The position numbers were made by a program, and so were the translations under genes. Positions 1 to 11,930 of a stretch of 64,000 bases of DNA are shown here, piece by piece; within the stretch, counting starts at the first letter, position 1, and the number at the start of each line of letters is the position of its first letter. The stretch lies in the NCBI RefSeq assembly GCF_037392515.1, contig NC_090280.1:19778618-19842617 (forward strand), written 5' to 3'. A model generated the notes under the pieces. The model was not told the DNA's origin. It made no database searches and saw only the letters and a program-made list of their open reading frames with translations. This DNA is from Haliotis asinina. Lineage: Eukaryota; Mollusca; Gastropoda; Lepetellida; Haliotidae.

Positions 1-1430
1 CAGGCCTATGTTAAAGCCTTAACATTACGATCCCCTGAACGCCCAGCGGTACACCTTCACAGAGCTATGTCAGGGGTGATTTTTTGGATTGTTATTCGAA
101 TAACCTGCCAATATTTGGGAAAGTGTGCATCCATATGTTCACGCTGCGTTTGTACATTTGCAAAATTTGTTGTTAATGTGAACAGATAGGATAATATACC
201 AAGATAGGGTCACAAAAACATATGGTTTCCTGTCAAAGTTTAAATGCCGCGGACGCCGAAGCAAAGGTATTCACTGCTGATCTTTCTTACAGATAAAACC
301 AAAGTGTTGAGTCATTACACTTACCAATATGCTTGTACTGATCAAATAGTTTCAACTTCCATGTTAGCAATCAGAACTGAAGAGGAGTGTTTTCGATTCT
401 CGAAACCATAATAATCGTTTCTGTTTTGTTAACATATGAGAATAGAAAATTGTCTTTATAACTGTCGTAACATTAGAGATCTCATTCCTATTCCTTTAGT
501 TATTAAAACTTGCTAGAGGTGCATCATCAGTGATAATATGGCAGATGCTGCACATCGACAGTCATTTGTACATGAAGTAAACAGGATCTGACAAAGTACA
601 CAACCCCGTGGAACACCAGTGGCTGAGCACGTGTCAAAGCTTTAATAAAAGTAATATGCTAGTGCTTGAGGCGCACAGCGGTGATTAAGAAGACCAGTCA
701 GGATTTCGCCACATTTAGGAAAACAAATACTTTAAGATTTTTTATGAATAAAGTAGAACGCAAATATGTGTCCTGATATACGATGTACGTTATTTATAAC
801 TGGTATGTAAGGTACGTAGACATGTATGTCGCATGATGCCCGCCCTTTGATATAGCTTGCGGGGTGATGAACAATTATTCCAAACCAAACATTGTCAAGC
901 GCGGTTGCTGTTTCGTAAATGGGACACATTAAGTACTCAGTCTGTATAAATGCATTGCTGGTAATTCTCTGTCCGGATCCGGAAGCCGGATTTCCGGCTA
1001 AATTAGGAATTCGAATGTATATTTCGTTTCACGTAAATGTCATTTAACATGCAAGGTTTCCGGATATCTAAGGGTCCGGATAAAAGGGGTTGCACTTTAT
1101 GAGCAACGTCGTGGGGATTTCAGATGAAGAACAACATGGCGGAAGTAATACTCTCTCTCCAAATGACGTAGGGAGTTAGTGATGAATGGTGTAGGAAGAG
1201 ATCATGGTTTCGCGAGCAGTTGTATGCGTTCCTTGGGAAAAGGTTGATCTGATGGGGCGCTTTTTGTCTGGAATGATGGTTCCCGATCGTCATGATGAGG
1301 ATGTTCAGGTCTTATAAAGATCCGTACGCACCATGGTCTCGACATACAGTGTTCAGTCCAGAACGACAGCGACAGATCTGCAGGGACGAGACGATTTGTG
1401 GTGGGAATGCATGACATCAAGGTATGTTTA
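1..1430. other. Unassigned intergenic sequence
   Basis: AT-rich sequence with only short open frames on either strand. I see no splice-bounded exon, RNA gene or recognisable transposon. A short GC-richer patch around 970-1080 contains repeated 'tccggat' words, but I can attach no function to it. Confidence 0.5.
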
Positions 1431-1440
1431 TATCTCATAA

Positions 1441-1606
1441 GGCAATGTGGTAGCCTAGTGGTTCTAGCTTTCACTTGTCACGTCGAAATCCCGAGTTCGA
1501 TTCCTCACATGGACACAATCAATTTGTCAAACCCGTTTCCTTTGTCCCCCGCCGTGACATTGATGAAATATTGCTGAAGCGGCGTAAGGCTTAACTCACT
1601 CACTAT
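1441..1606 (+). mobile_element. tRNA-derived SINE
   Basis: It has a tRNA-like head with A-box-like 'tagcctagtggttctagc' and B-box-like 'gagttcgattcc'. A tail 'gacattgatgaaatattgctgaagcggcg' (in part) ends in 'aactcactcact'. Relatives occur at 5440, 15108, 16345 and 24015. The tail is the reverse complement of the GTGAGTGAGT / 'caatattccag' core seen elsewhere, so the two SINE types share a module. Confidence 0.7.
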
Positions 1607-1614
1607 TTGCTAAG

Positions 1615-1745
1615 TAGCAATGTTACAACTATATGGCGGGGGTCTGTAAATAAGCGGGTCTGGACCAGTCAATCTAGTGATTGGCATTTTTATGATCATC
1701 GATCTACGCAATATGAGCATGATGACATATATCTGCATCACATTT
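1615..1745 (+). mobile_element. GTGAGTGA-family SINE fragment
   Basis: It matches the core of the abundant SINE ('ggtctgtaaata', 'gagtctggaccag', 'atcatcgatctacgcaat'). It lacks the GTGAGTGAGT head and the 3' end and abuts the preceding tRNA-type SINE. Confidence 0.65.
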
Positions 1746-1913
1746 TCTACGGTTCTTTGATATCAAATATTCTAAATGATGGGACATGAGATAATAAATC
1801 ATTCGCAATAATTGCGTAATATTGCAGCCATCCGTTGATCGTACATATCGTTTCAAATCCAGAAATGGTTTCAGCTTTAATGCTATTTTTGTGCAGTGTA
1901 AGTAAACTTAGTC

Positions 1914-2610
1914 TCGGTATTATTCGTTACACTCCTCTACTGAGTCTAACAAACCATAGTAGGAGGTCGCTCCAAGTAACCTTTAAAGGGGCACTGATGC
2001 GGAGCGAATAATGTTTCTCGCCAACGGTCTAATTACGAAACCAAACTGCAAATTGGTCAGCGCCCGCTCCCTCGACCGTGACGGACAAAGGGATATGACC
2101 GGTCAATCAAATGCGAGACGGCCGAACTGATTTGACCAATCAGACAACGGTTATTGTTCAGGGTTTGGCGGGATTTACAAAATTCCCCAGTCACTGACAC
2201 TGATCCCCAAGAAACGAAAGTCCTCATAAAACACGGATATTTGTCAAATAGTATATAGGCTTAGGGCTTTCTGATTGCATGATTACCATTAGCCAATATT
2301 TCCGCAAGATGACATCCTTGAATATTGAGAAAAATAAATGGCTATTTTCAGCAACTGTTAACTAACTGTTGACAGTGTTGTAGCTTGCTCCATGAGCATC
2401 GCCCGTAAGCTATCGTGCGGAAAGTAGCATTCAGAATCGTTTGCGTACAAGACTTTTCGAGATAAATGTTCTGAAGTTTTGTGCGAATGTTCACTTTCGC
2501 GATTTGGTAAGCTGTGTTCGGACTGGTCAATCTCAACGGTTACCTGACGCAACCTCCTACTAGGGTTTGTTAGACTCAGCAGAGGAGTGTAACGAATAAT
2601 ACTGAGCTAT
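1914..2610. mobile_element. MITE with long terminal inverted repeats, copy 1
   Basis: The left end (about 1914-1985) and the reverse complement of the right end (about 2540-2610) share about 60-70 bp, including 'tattattcgttacactcctct' (in part), 'gagtctaacaaacc' and 'tagtaggaggt'. The interior has no credible coding frame. A second, inverted copy sits at 21.69-22.27 kb inside the carbonyl reductase gene. The length (about 700 bp) and absence of a transposase indicate a non-autonomous DNA transposon. The target-site duplication is not clear by eye. Confidence 0.75.
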
Positions 2611-2930
2611 GTTTCCTTAGACCGTATTTTCCTGTGGTTGGACAATAATCTTTGTTGTGTGTGCGTACAGGTTATGACTAGTGTTACTGATTTCAACAAA
2701 CTTGGAAGGATGCAAAGGATTGTTCCGTGACGATTAATTTCAATCTGTGGTTTGCATCTCTGTGTATATATATATAGTAGATTTTTAGATTAAAAATGTG
2801 TGTAGACTGAATATATTCCATCCGAAAAATACACCGGGAAAACTTGAGATCATATCGGAAAGAATAGTGTACTCACTCCAGCTCATAATGTTTGCTACTT
2901 TTTAGAGAAATATTATTTTTCCTGTTTTAG

Positions 2931-5900
2931 ATGTTTCGAGTGCTTATTTCATTCCTTTTGACAACGTTCGCTCTCGGTATGAAAACCTTCGACAAAAGGT
3001 GCGCATGCGCATCAGTCGACACTGAAATAGAAGTAAAATACGGATCGAAGGAAGACAGCTTTGGTTTACTGCAATCCCCAAATTGTCTCCCTTACCAAGG
3101 CAGACAGGAGGCCCTCCTTGACGGCAGAATTTACGCCAACGTGTCCTACTACGGTGAGGTGAGTAACATGTAACTACACGAAAGCTTAGTAGTACAAACC
3201 CGCCTTGATATTACTGGCTAAAGCGGTGTAAACCTAAACTCATTCACTCAACTAGGCAGTTGGCAGAGATATATACATTGTATGGATATAAATATATATG
3301 GAAACATATACAATGTTTAGACAATACTGAAACAAGCTCCGCGTGTGATACTTAGAAGTCCTTTTGTAATTATATCTTAGAGTAAGTTCTCTGGGATGTT
3401 TTAAATGTTATACATGTCAAGGAAAACCAATTTCTGTGGATAGTTAACTTCTTTATTGCAATGAGTGAGACGTTTCGATGTAGGCACCCATTGCAAAAAG
3501 AAATTGACTCTTCATAGTACATGGTTTTCCTATTTAGAGTTTCAAGTGAGGTAATGAGAAGGATTTAAGATCCTCCAATCAAACTTGTTACCACGGGCAC
3601 TACTTCCAGTCCGGTGCCGACTTCAGCCACAAAGACGATGACTGTTTAAACGTTTGGTATATATTTCAGCCAGCTTGGGTCTTAACATCCGACATCTACA
3701 TCCAAGACTGTTACGGTATGTGTACAGATGTGTTCCCTGTGGGTTACCTAACTTGGTATATTCATTCTGGAATAATGATGTAATACCGCGTGCTACAATG
3801 TAATACTGTGTAGTACTGTGTAGACCTGTGCGGTACCATGTAATACTGAATGTATTGTGCAAATACGAATCAGGTCGGTCGCAAGTCGGTTTTCGTCTCG
3901 GAGTTACGATTACGTTAGCGCTACTCCTTTAAAGTTAAAAAGTCTCGATTCATACGATTAAAGGTATCTTCCACAGCGCTGTAATAATCGCAAATGTGCA
4001 CCAATGTTGATGGAAGTTACGATTATCTAAACGTTCTGTTATTGCAAGTTCGTGTCAATGTATGAGAGCTATGATTTTCATGTGGTGTTCCTCGTCTCTT
4101 TGTCAGACTCATTTAACTGTGTCTGTGTAAAAGAAGACGTAGAAATACATGAGACACATGACACGAGTGGTATCCCCTTGACGACCTTGACCTCCGGCCA
4201 GTGCCGAAGAATTCGGGGAGATGTTTTCAAGTGCAGTAACGGAACTTTCGTACCTGTTCAACATGGCGGAAAGGTTCGTAATCCAGATCCATTAAAGGAT
4301 AAGGAAGAGTTTCAGTTAATATCACACCCTTCAGATGAAACCCATTTTCTCTATATAAATTTATTACTAATGTTACCGACCAGCAGTAGGTGAGTAAATG
4401 GCAACAGTGTGTATACACAATAGAGTCTGGGCCAAATAATCCAGTGATGAACATCATAAGCATCGATCTACACAACTAGGAATCGATGGCATTTGTCAAC
4501 CTAGTCTACGAGCCAGACCACCCGATCCCGTGAGTCGCCTCTCACGGCAAGCACTGGTAACTGAAGATCAATTCCAACCCGGACCCTCAAGGGTGTTCCG
4601 ACTAGCAGGTTTGACGTGACGTTTATTCAGGACCATCAGCTATCTTGAACGGTTGCCTGTATGACATCATACTCTCAGGGTATGGATCAGAACACACGGA
4701 GCATTGCTCCATAGAAGATACTTCGAGGGCTGGCGTCGTGAATGTAACAGACAGCTTCCTACTTCGTAATACAATTAACTAAAAACCAAGCTTCTTTCTG
4801 TCTAGTCATGCAGGTATGTTTAGGTATGGCTGTTAGTGGACGTCTTTATGTGTCCACTGGCTTCCTCACGTAGAAGTTGGGTAAGGGTGCGGATAACACT
4901 CTTAATCGCAATTACCTATCATGTATGACCTCTCGGTAGATTCCTTAATTGGCACACAAAAGAGAGATAAAACAAGAGTACAACCAAAACCCTAGTGCGT
5001 TGGTCGATGCTCAGTCTGTATTTCTCTCTCTGACCCGTGAAGGTCTGGGGTAGAATAGGCCTTCAGCAACCCATGCTTGCCATAAAATGCGACTATGCTT
5101 GTCGTAAGAGGAGACTAACGGGATCGGGTTGTCAGGGCCGCTGACTTGGTTGACACATGTCATCGGTTCCCAATTGTGCAGGTCGCTGCTCATGATGTTG
5201 ATCACTGTCTGTTCCAGACTCGATTATTTACAGACCTCCGTCAAATACGTGGAATATTGCCGAATATAATGTTAAACAACAAACAAACAATCAAAACCAT
5301 TTAACAAAATAAAAGGGACAAACACCTGCTATTGTTTTCCGTCTCCTCTTCAATGTCAACATGTAAGAACATGGGTCCAGTTGATTCCTGTAACCGTTGC
5401 TTATAAAATACATACCTGTTAGCTATCTGTACCAGGAGGCTGGGGTAGCCATGTGATTAAAACAGTCGTTTGTCATGCCGATGACGCGGGTTCGAATCCC
5501 AAAATGGTTGTAATATGTTAAGTCTATTCCTATTGTTCCTCGTCGTAATATTGCCGGAGTATTATTAAAAGCAGCGAAAAGCCATATCTTCGTGAGTAAT
5601 ATGTAGCCTTGCTGCTGTATTTACATAAAACAAGATTATTCATTACAAATATACCCTTTGTTAAACATATTTTCACAGATTGGGTGGATCAAGAAGGGGG
5701 AGATAACTTTCCATAAGGAATGCCTTCGGGACACGCAGCTCCCAGGGTGTCCAGTCATCATCAGCCGCACCGAGTGGGGGGCACGTCCTGCTCGCCTGGG
5801 GGTGGGGACTCTGGTGAAAACTCCTCAGTACGCCATCATTCACCATGGAGCTTCTGCCGGCTGCGACACAAAGGAAGACTGCGTGAGAATTATGCAGAGC

Positions 5901-7891
5901 TACCAGAATTTTCACCTGGATGGGCGTGGTAAGATCTGGTTCAGCCCAAAGGGTGTCAGCACCCCGTTCCCCAAAACAACCGTAACATTACGACAGTCGT
6001 AAGTCTTTGTTAAAGTATGCCAGTCACGATCCCTTTAGCGCTACGATGGTTTTGTGGAACGAGATCAAAATATCTAACATTAAAACCAAAACCATTAACA
6101 AACCGAAACATGATTGGCATTAACCAGTTCAGACAATAACATTATTCACCGATCAGACAGTGTTGATTAATATTTATATATCCACTTGAATGACTGGTTA
6201 TGGTATTAAGTTGCGCAGCTGGATGGGACCCAGTCAGCAGGAAACGAGATTGTTGTGTAATCACCGTTTTGACTTGTGACTGGATTCCGATCCACAAAAC
6301 GTTCGTAAACGTTCGATTCACAAACGCGTTTGAATATTCGTACGCCAATGATTAACTAGGGAGTTACGACAGATCGTAACGTTACGAACTTTTCATGGGT
6401 CGGGACCGAGAAGTACGCACAAATGTTGATGACGGAGAAAAAATACACACACAAGGAAAAAAATGGAAAAAATCATTCTAAATGAACCAAATGTGTATTC
6501 GATTGTGATTTATTTTAGCGTTTATCATAATTGTGTTTTGGAATTTGTGCTACTGTTTGGATACCATTTGTGGTTTATTGGTACGTTACACAGTCCTGTA
6601 CATATGCTGCTATGAGACGTGTACAATCATTAGGCTCAAAGTGTTAGCTTAATGGAGTAAACATGCTATTGTGTTTGCCATTCACAGACACGTGACATTA
6701 GCTGACAGGACGCAGATTGTCCGAGGACCCAGCGAATATACTCAAACTCTGAATGGATTGACAAGTCTAGTCCTGAAATCAAGCACTGATCTGGATTCCT
6801 TTAGATTTTATTTACCTGTCTGTAGTTGTGTTCGGAATACACGGTGAAAGCATTAAATGTGACAGTACAGGCGAACAATTCTACCAAGAAACCAGTTGTG
6901 TTTTCCCTTCATGTTGTTCGAGCGACAAAGTCCATGCGTGTTGTTTAAACATTTCACGTATATGTCTTATGTGGAGTTTGGTGTAAACTAATTACAACCC
7001 AATATACTAGGTGACATTTCAGTGAAAACCACATTAACTTGCATGGAGTCGCACGCGACACGAATCCTATGCATTCATGTGTTATGTCATATTTCCATTT
7101 TCCCGTCTCATGGAAAACGCACACTTACGAAAACAATGATGTCGATCCTGAAATACATACAAATGTAGAACAGTTATCGTTTTTCATTCTTCTCTTACTA
7201 GTAACAGTGCTTTCACAATCATTAACTACTTTACATTTCACAAAGCAGTAATTTGAATTGATAATGTGTTTTTGTTCATGTGCAGGTTGGTCTGACATCG
7301 GCTACAACTTTGCTATCGGCGATGACGGCAACGTGTACGAGGGACGTGGCTGGGACGCCGTGGGTGCACACACGGGGGGCTGCAATAGCAAGTCTATCGG
7401 TAAGCCACTGACAGTAACCAATCTCGCCATTTGGCATTCTGGTAAGGGAGTGGCACTGTATATTTGATCACACTGTTTTTCTTAATGCTCTTAATGATGG
7501 CAATGGGGTTGTACCCTTCCCAGTCACATACTGCGTAAAGTCTCATGTTTGACGCAGCAAAGCCATCTTCTGTCTGTGGGTAGACCAGTAGACACATGAT
7601 CATTTTACCTGGCACGACAACGTCAGTGTTAAAACATGATGTTTATGTTTTCTTCCTCCAGGAATCGCCTTCATCGGTAATTTCAACAACCAGGAGCCCA
7701 GTCAGGCAGCGCTTAACGCCTTGGAGAAGATGCTAGAGTGCGGCGTGCGCAACGGCAAACTAATGACGTCGTTCAGGCTACTAGGTCGTCGAGATGTGAC
7801 CATACGCTACTGGTCTGAATCTCCCGGAGACAAACTGTACGCCATTATACAGAAATGGAAGCACTACAACAATACGGACGCTTGTTTGTAA
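2931..7891 (+). CDS. PGRP: Peptidoglycan recognition protein with SH3b-like N-terminal region (six exons)
   Basis: Exons 2931-3158, 3610-3715, 4107-4273, 5679-5928, 7286-7399 and 7662-7891 join in frame across GT/AG introns (1095 nt, 364 aa). Residues 1-16 form a signal peptide, so the product is probably secreted. The Cys-rich middle (about 40-175) has SH3b-like features, '[13 protein letters not shown]' and '[10 protein letters not shown]'. The PGRP domain follows (about 185-355): '[10 protein letters not shown]', 'YAIIHHGAS', '[14 protein letters not shown]', '[14 protein letters not shown]', 'IGIAFIGNF'. The family binds peptidoglycan in innate immunity; amidase members use His-His-Cys zinc ligands plus Tyr. 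Here the first His and the Tyr remain. The later motif reads '[15 protein letters not shown]', with Arg for the usual His and Ser for the usual Cys, so hydrolysis is unlikely. An AG immediately before the ATG suggests an upstream noncoding exon. The PGRP call is firm; the SH3b assignment is moderate. Confidence 0.92.
4425..4612 (+). mobile_element. SINE fragment in PGRP intron 3
   Basis: Diverged 3' half of the GTGAGTGA-family SINE: 'gagtctgggcca', 'agcatcgatctacacaac', 'gaccacccgatcccgtgagt', ending with 'ccctcaagggtgttcc', equivalent to the usual 'ccttcacgggt' end. Confidence 0.65.
5000..5285 (-). mobile_element. GTGAGTGA-family SINE in PGRP intron 3
   Basis: Nearly full-length reverse-oriented copy. 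Read on the minus strand it runs from 'aatattccacgtatttgac' through 'cgggtctgtaaataatcg'-type sequence to 'cctattctaccccagacctt'. The flank 'gttaaacaacaaacaaac' is its A-rich side. Confidence 0.7.
5437..5605 (+). mobile_element. tRNA-derived SINE in PGRP intron 3
   Basis: tRNA-like head ('ggggtagccatgtgattaaa', B-box 'gggttcgaatccc') followed by the degenerate 'cgtcgtaatattgccgga' tail. It lies just upstream of exon 4. Confidence 0.65.
6115..6285 (+). repeat. Dispersed repeat, copy 1 (PGRP intron 4)
   Basis: 'gttcagacaataac', 'tgattaatatttatatatcca', 'gactggttat' and 'ggaaacgag..tgt.taatca' recur in the same order at 23.29 kb and 23.75-23.90 kb, where they are split by about 430 bp. No coding content. 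The rest of intron 4 (6290-7285) shows nothing recognisable. Confidence 0.5.
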
Positions 7892-8150
7892 TCTCACCGA
7901 AAACTTCAGCTTTTGAGATGGCACGCGTTTTATGTTTGTTTTTTTTTTCAAATCAAAGCATTGTTAACCCCCTTTAGTTGATAGAAAATGTTGTCAAATG
8001 TTTCACAGGCATCAGGGTTTGTCAGCAGAATGTTGGATTTTTTAACGTAGCACGCAGCAATTGTCCTGTTAAATAGCGGTTGTCTGTATATAATCGAATC
8101 TGGACCTGACAATCTGACTGCCCGATACCGATATCATTATCATATCAACA

Positions 8151-8292
8151 CAGTTCACTATGTGTTACGAGGGAGGTGTGCAGAGAAAGGGACAGCCGTG
8201 TTCGAGCAGCACGTGCACAAGTCAAAGTTATTGAGTCATTTAACTGGCTGTCCCTTACTTTGCACTTCTCCGTCGTAACAAATAGTGAACTG
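8151..8292. mobile_element. Small foldback MITE
   Basis: The 47-bp arms are near-perfect inverted copies: 'cagttcactatgtgttacga' at the left, and at the right a sequence whose reverse complement begins 'cagttcactatttgttacga'. About 45 bp separate them. It lies 260 bp downstream of the PGRP stop codon, possibly within its 3' UTR. Confidence 0.75.
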
Positions 8293-8561
8293 AGTCAATA
8301 GTTTAATGATATTTTGTTTAACAACTATTTTTTACTTCTCCGGCTTAAACTGGGCAAAAACCCGATACAGTTGATTTGATGTTTTGATTAAGATCAATGT
8401 TTCATTGAGTATTATATGTGTATTAGTTGGCGACTTAGACTGCCAACTTTAACCAGTCATTAGAACTACAAGGAGTAGTCTATATGAGCGGGATATTCTG
8501 ACATGCTTCAATCAACGAGTCTGACCATCCGGTCCAGTAAATGACCTCTCATTTTCAATGG

Positions 8562-8762
8562 GATTAGTGAGTGAGTGAGTTTAGCAATATCCCAGCTATA
8601 TGGCGGCGGTCTGTAAATAATCGAGTCTGGACCAGACAATCCAGTGACCAACATCAGTAGCGATCTGCGCAATTGGGAAGCGATGACCTGTGCCAACCAA
8701 GTCAGCGAGCCTGACCGCCCGATCCCGTTAGTCGCCTCTTACAAACAAGCATAGTCGCCTTC
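8562..8762 (+). mobile_element. GTGAGTGA-family SINE (partial)
   Basis: Begins 'gtgagtgagtgagtttagca' and continues with the standard core ('ggcggcggtctgtaaataat', 'cgagtctggaccagacaatc') and 'gatcccgttagtcgcctctt'. Truncated before the usual 3' end. Confidence 0.8.
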
Positions 8763-9165
8763 AATGAGATTAACAAGTGGAAACATATCTGTTTTTATTT
8801 CCTTCTCCGAACCCAAACCTTCCGCTCTTGAAACAAACAGACTGTACGTAATATTGATGATAATGTGTTTAGTGGTGATATATTATGGTAATAAGTAGTC
8901 AGTTGCAACAATGTCACTGATGCTTGTGGCATTAAGTAGATACTTTTACTCATCGCTGATAACTTAAATATATTCTTATCGCCTTCTCCAAACATTTTCT
9001 CCAAGCAGGACATGGTGACCACTTCAGATAAGAGTAATCTCTAGAAACAAACATGCTCCCTAAACTAATACTTATATAACACTTTACATAATATTAAACC
9101 AAAAAATTAAAGAAACACGAATGCTTTGAAGCAGTACATTCATCACGACGACCTATCGTAGCCAA

Positions 9166-9166
<1 letters not shown>
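8763..9166. other. Unassigned sequence between SINE and microsatellite
   Basis: AT-rich stretch without a convincing exon or repeat family. Confidence 0.4.
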
Positions 9167-9196
<30 letters not shown>

Positions 9197-9278
9197 CATA
9201 CATACATACATACATACATACATACAGACACACACACACACACACACACACATACATACATACATACATACATACACA
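9167..9278. repeat. (CATA)n / (CA)n microsatellite
   Basis: A long 'catacata' tetranucleotide run is interrupted by a (CA)n block and then resumes. It creates spurious open frames of repeated Cys/Met/Tyr/Val in several frames. Confidence 0.97.
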
Positions 9279-9384
9279 TAATGACAATGTCGCCGTTGTG
9301 TGCTAAAGAACGACGTTTGCCCACGTTCTTGATATTATTCAGCTTGACCTGAGCCACTCTACATATGCATGACCCGGGAGGTCA

Positions 9385-9505
9385 AACGGCTGGTCGAGAA
9401 GCTCGCTGCCTAAAAGCCCGAATAGTAAACATTAAACCGTCTGCAGTTAATTGCTTAAAGAAACGTGGCACATTGCTGACACTGAGATGTCAAACGTCGA
9501 CCTTG
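9385..9505 (-). pseudogene. HTH-like transposon-type peptide fragment, copy 1
   Basis: On the minus strand it encodes a peptide resembling 'FFKQLTADGLMFTIRAFRQR', closely matching the fragment at 12.41-12.61 kb. Recurrence of the same short peptide suggests a dispersed repeat derived from a transposon or multicopy protein. The domain identity is uncertain. Confidence 0.35.
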
Positions 9506-10009
9506 TCTCGGCTGTTCGGACATGTTCAAAATCACCTGACATGAATGCATCCCATCACAATAATAGACACAAGTTGTGACACGGTGACGCAATGCATTTA
9601 CTTCACTCGATCAGGTGAACAAGCTGAACAGCCTGTAGCCATGGTCGCATATTGCGCTAGACTGACCACTCAGTGTGGTGTAGGTTTATTACTGTTGTGA
9701 AGGGGCTTCTCATTGTTTTGACAGTGCTCATTCTTGGTCTTACTATTGTTCATCCATAAATTTCGAGTTTGTTTTCGCTTGGCATCTCCAGCAACTATGT
9801 CTTTGAAAAACAATAATATACCTATTCTCGATGAATTACACAAATGTTCGTTCCATTTTCAACTGTGTTAATGTTTTAGTACCAACATGTAGTTATTGTA
9901 TGTGAATTCAATAAAGTGCTCTTTAGCTCTTCTGTCGGTTATGCGGTTTGTTAAGTAACGCCTACATCAGGACTGCTGCTTTGTGAATAATGGAGCATGG
10001 AGTATTAGT

Positions 10010-10140
10010 TTGTTGATCGATCTACGCAACTGAGATACTTTGACATGAGTCAGCCAGGTCAATAAGTCTGACCACCTGATCCCGTTAGTCGCCTCTTACG
10101 ACAAGCATGGGATGCTGAAGACCATTTCACGGGTGCGCAT
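10010..10140 (+). mobile_element. SINE fragment
   Basis: Shows 'gatcgatctacgcaactgag', 'cgatcccgttagtcgcctct'-like sequence and 'acgacaagcatggg', matching the 3' half of the GTGAGTGA-family SINE. Confidence 0.6.
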
Positions 10141-10924
10141 GGGCCATTAGAACCTATGTTGATGTCACGTAATCATCCAAGTCACCAAACAGTGCTTGAA
10201 CTAGATAATGGTTTAGCTTCTCCAATGTGCGCTACGACAGCTATGTGAAAGTGCTTTGTAAAAAATATGCTGACGTGCAAAAGTAACTCTCTCCTTTGAA
10301 ACTGAAAATATTCAAAAGCAACAACAACCATGTAAAAAGTAAACGGTTTACTCTTTCAACAAATCTTGTACACGCGTCTTGAAAGCAAAATTTCGAAATC
10401 AAAACAAAAACACATGAAGATGCAAACATTAGGTGAGAAGAAGAGATTTCCCTAACCATAAGAACGCGAGAAACAGAATTAATGTAATAAGTGAAGTCCC
10501 TTGGCCTGGATGCATGCATTAACACGTCCTCCGACTGAAGTGGTCAAGCGTCAGGTGATGTCAGCGACGGTTTGTGGCAGCCACTTCACGTGGGTGAAAA
10601 AACTGGAGTGTGTTTCGTACACGAAAGTGTTAGCCAATCAGATTCCCGGACCTAGTTTTGACGACCTAGTTTTGTATACTTCCGGCACAGCAACTCGGTC
10701 TTTGGCGATTTAATAAAAAACAACAAGTGCATCCCCTCGAAAGGCCTGTGTACATGCCTCTCACACACATCAGAAATGTGGACAGAAGCTTCTGATACTC
10801 GCGAGACGTATAAATATATACGATATATTCAATGACGTGTGCGTAATTGTCCTGTTTTCGATCACGTCGCCGTGATTTGGTGATGCACCTTTATAAGTTA
10901 TATAGTAAGGGAGTTGGACAGTAA

Positions 10925-11531
10925 ACCGGGAGTTAGTTTATCGATTTTTCGGACCTGTGGGCGCCTGTGGTGGCATCTAAGTCGGAAGTCAGATTCTCTT
11001 TGACGACAACAAGGTCAGTCGTCTGGTCACCGCATATGCTACCCCAGACCGTGACACTATCTTCGAATTCACCATACAGCTCCGACTCATGTATACAACA
11101 ACGGGCTGTTGTTTCACCTCTCCACCAGTGTTGTTTCACCTCTCCTTCTGTCCACCCAAACTCTACCGTCGGGCCTCGATAACAGAATCTGCTTTCTCAT
11201 CAGTGACGTAGCTGCCAACGTCTCGACCTATCAGCGTAGTCTTACCTAACGATGTCTGTGCATTAGCAGTGCTCTCCAGTATGGTCGATGACATCTGATA
11301 CCATGAGCATGAAGTCTTCTTGTAACTGTCCATCGGCCCACGGGGTGACCTAGTGCGTTGGCGAAGTTTCCTGACCGTAACTAACGAGCAACTAAACGTT
11401 TCAGCAACTCGACCAGTTGTTACCTCAAACTGTCGCATTCCTATGGCAATCTCTCGTTCTGCTGAGCTTATTCTTTTGTGTTTTCTGGTAATGTCGCATG
11501 CAGTGGTTTTATACATTTTTTGCACGTGCAT
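10925..11531 (-). pseudogene. Decayed Tc1-like transposase relic
   Basis: Minus-strand frames resemble the two ends of a Tc1 transposase. The segment at 11530-11340 encodes a helix-turn-helix region with 'RISSAEREIAIGMRQFEV' and 'GRVAETFSCSLVTVRKLRQR'. The segment at 11139-10935 encodes 'HWWRGETTARCC' followed by 'SVTVWGSICGDQTTDLVVVK', resembling the catalytic-core beta strands around 'VMVWGGIS..GRTDLVV' in the family. The intervening sequence is deleted or shifted and the DDE acidic residues are not recoverable, so this is dead. Terminal repeats were not found. Confidence 0.65.
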
Positions 11532-11566
11532 CTTGCTTTACTGCACAACACGCAAATCCCATATAA

Positions 11567-11637
11567 CATACATACATACATACATACATACATACATACA
11601 TACATACATACATACATACATACATACATACATACAT
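11567..11637. repeat. (CATA)n microsatellite
   Basis: Pure CATA tetranucleotide tract directly beside the Tc1 relic. Confidence 0.97.
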
Positions 11638-11837
11638 TATTAGCCGATGGACACAACTGTACAGAGGACAAAGATAAACAGGAGACAGTGGAAACTAAAT
11701 GAAATAGTGGATAACTCAAATTTCTTTAGTGTTAGCAATTTATTGCGTGTAAAACTAAATGATGGGACAATGATCTTATGCGGTATGTCCTTTATCTTTT
11801 GGGAAAATCGATAAAACACAAAAAGAACAATGCACCG

Positions 11838-11930
11838 AGTGAGTTTAGTTTTACGCCGCCTTCAGCAATATTCCAGCAGTATCAAGGCGGGGCACATCAG
11901 AAGTGGGTAAAGAACACTGCAAGAGTGACA
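11838..11930 (+). mobile_element. SINE tail fragment
   Basis: 'gtgagtttagttttacgccg' and 'cagcaatattccagcagtat', then 'ggcggggcacatcagaa'. This is the reverse-oriented tail of the tRNA-derived SINE type. Confidence 0.65.

Noticed and set aside
9166-9357. Open frame of repeated Cys/Met/Tyr/Val
   Set aside because: It is a direct translation of the (CATA)n/(CA)n microsatellite; the same applies to frames near 11468-11719.
9910-9915. AATAAA as the PGRP polyadenylation signal
   Set aside because: It lies 2 kb beyond the stop codon, past several repeats. Without transcript data the link is not supportable.
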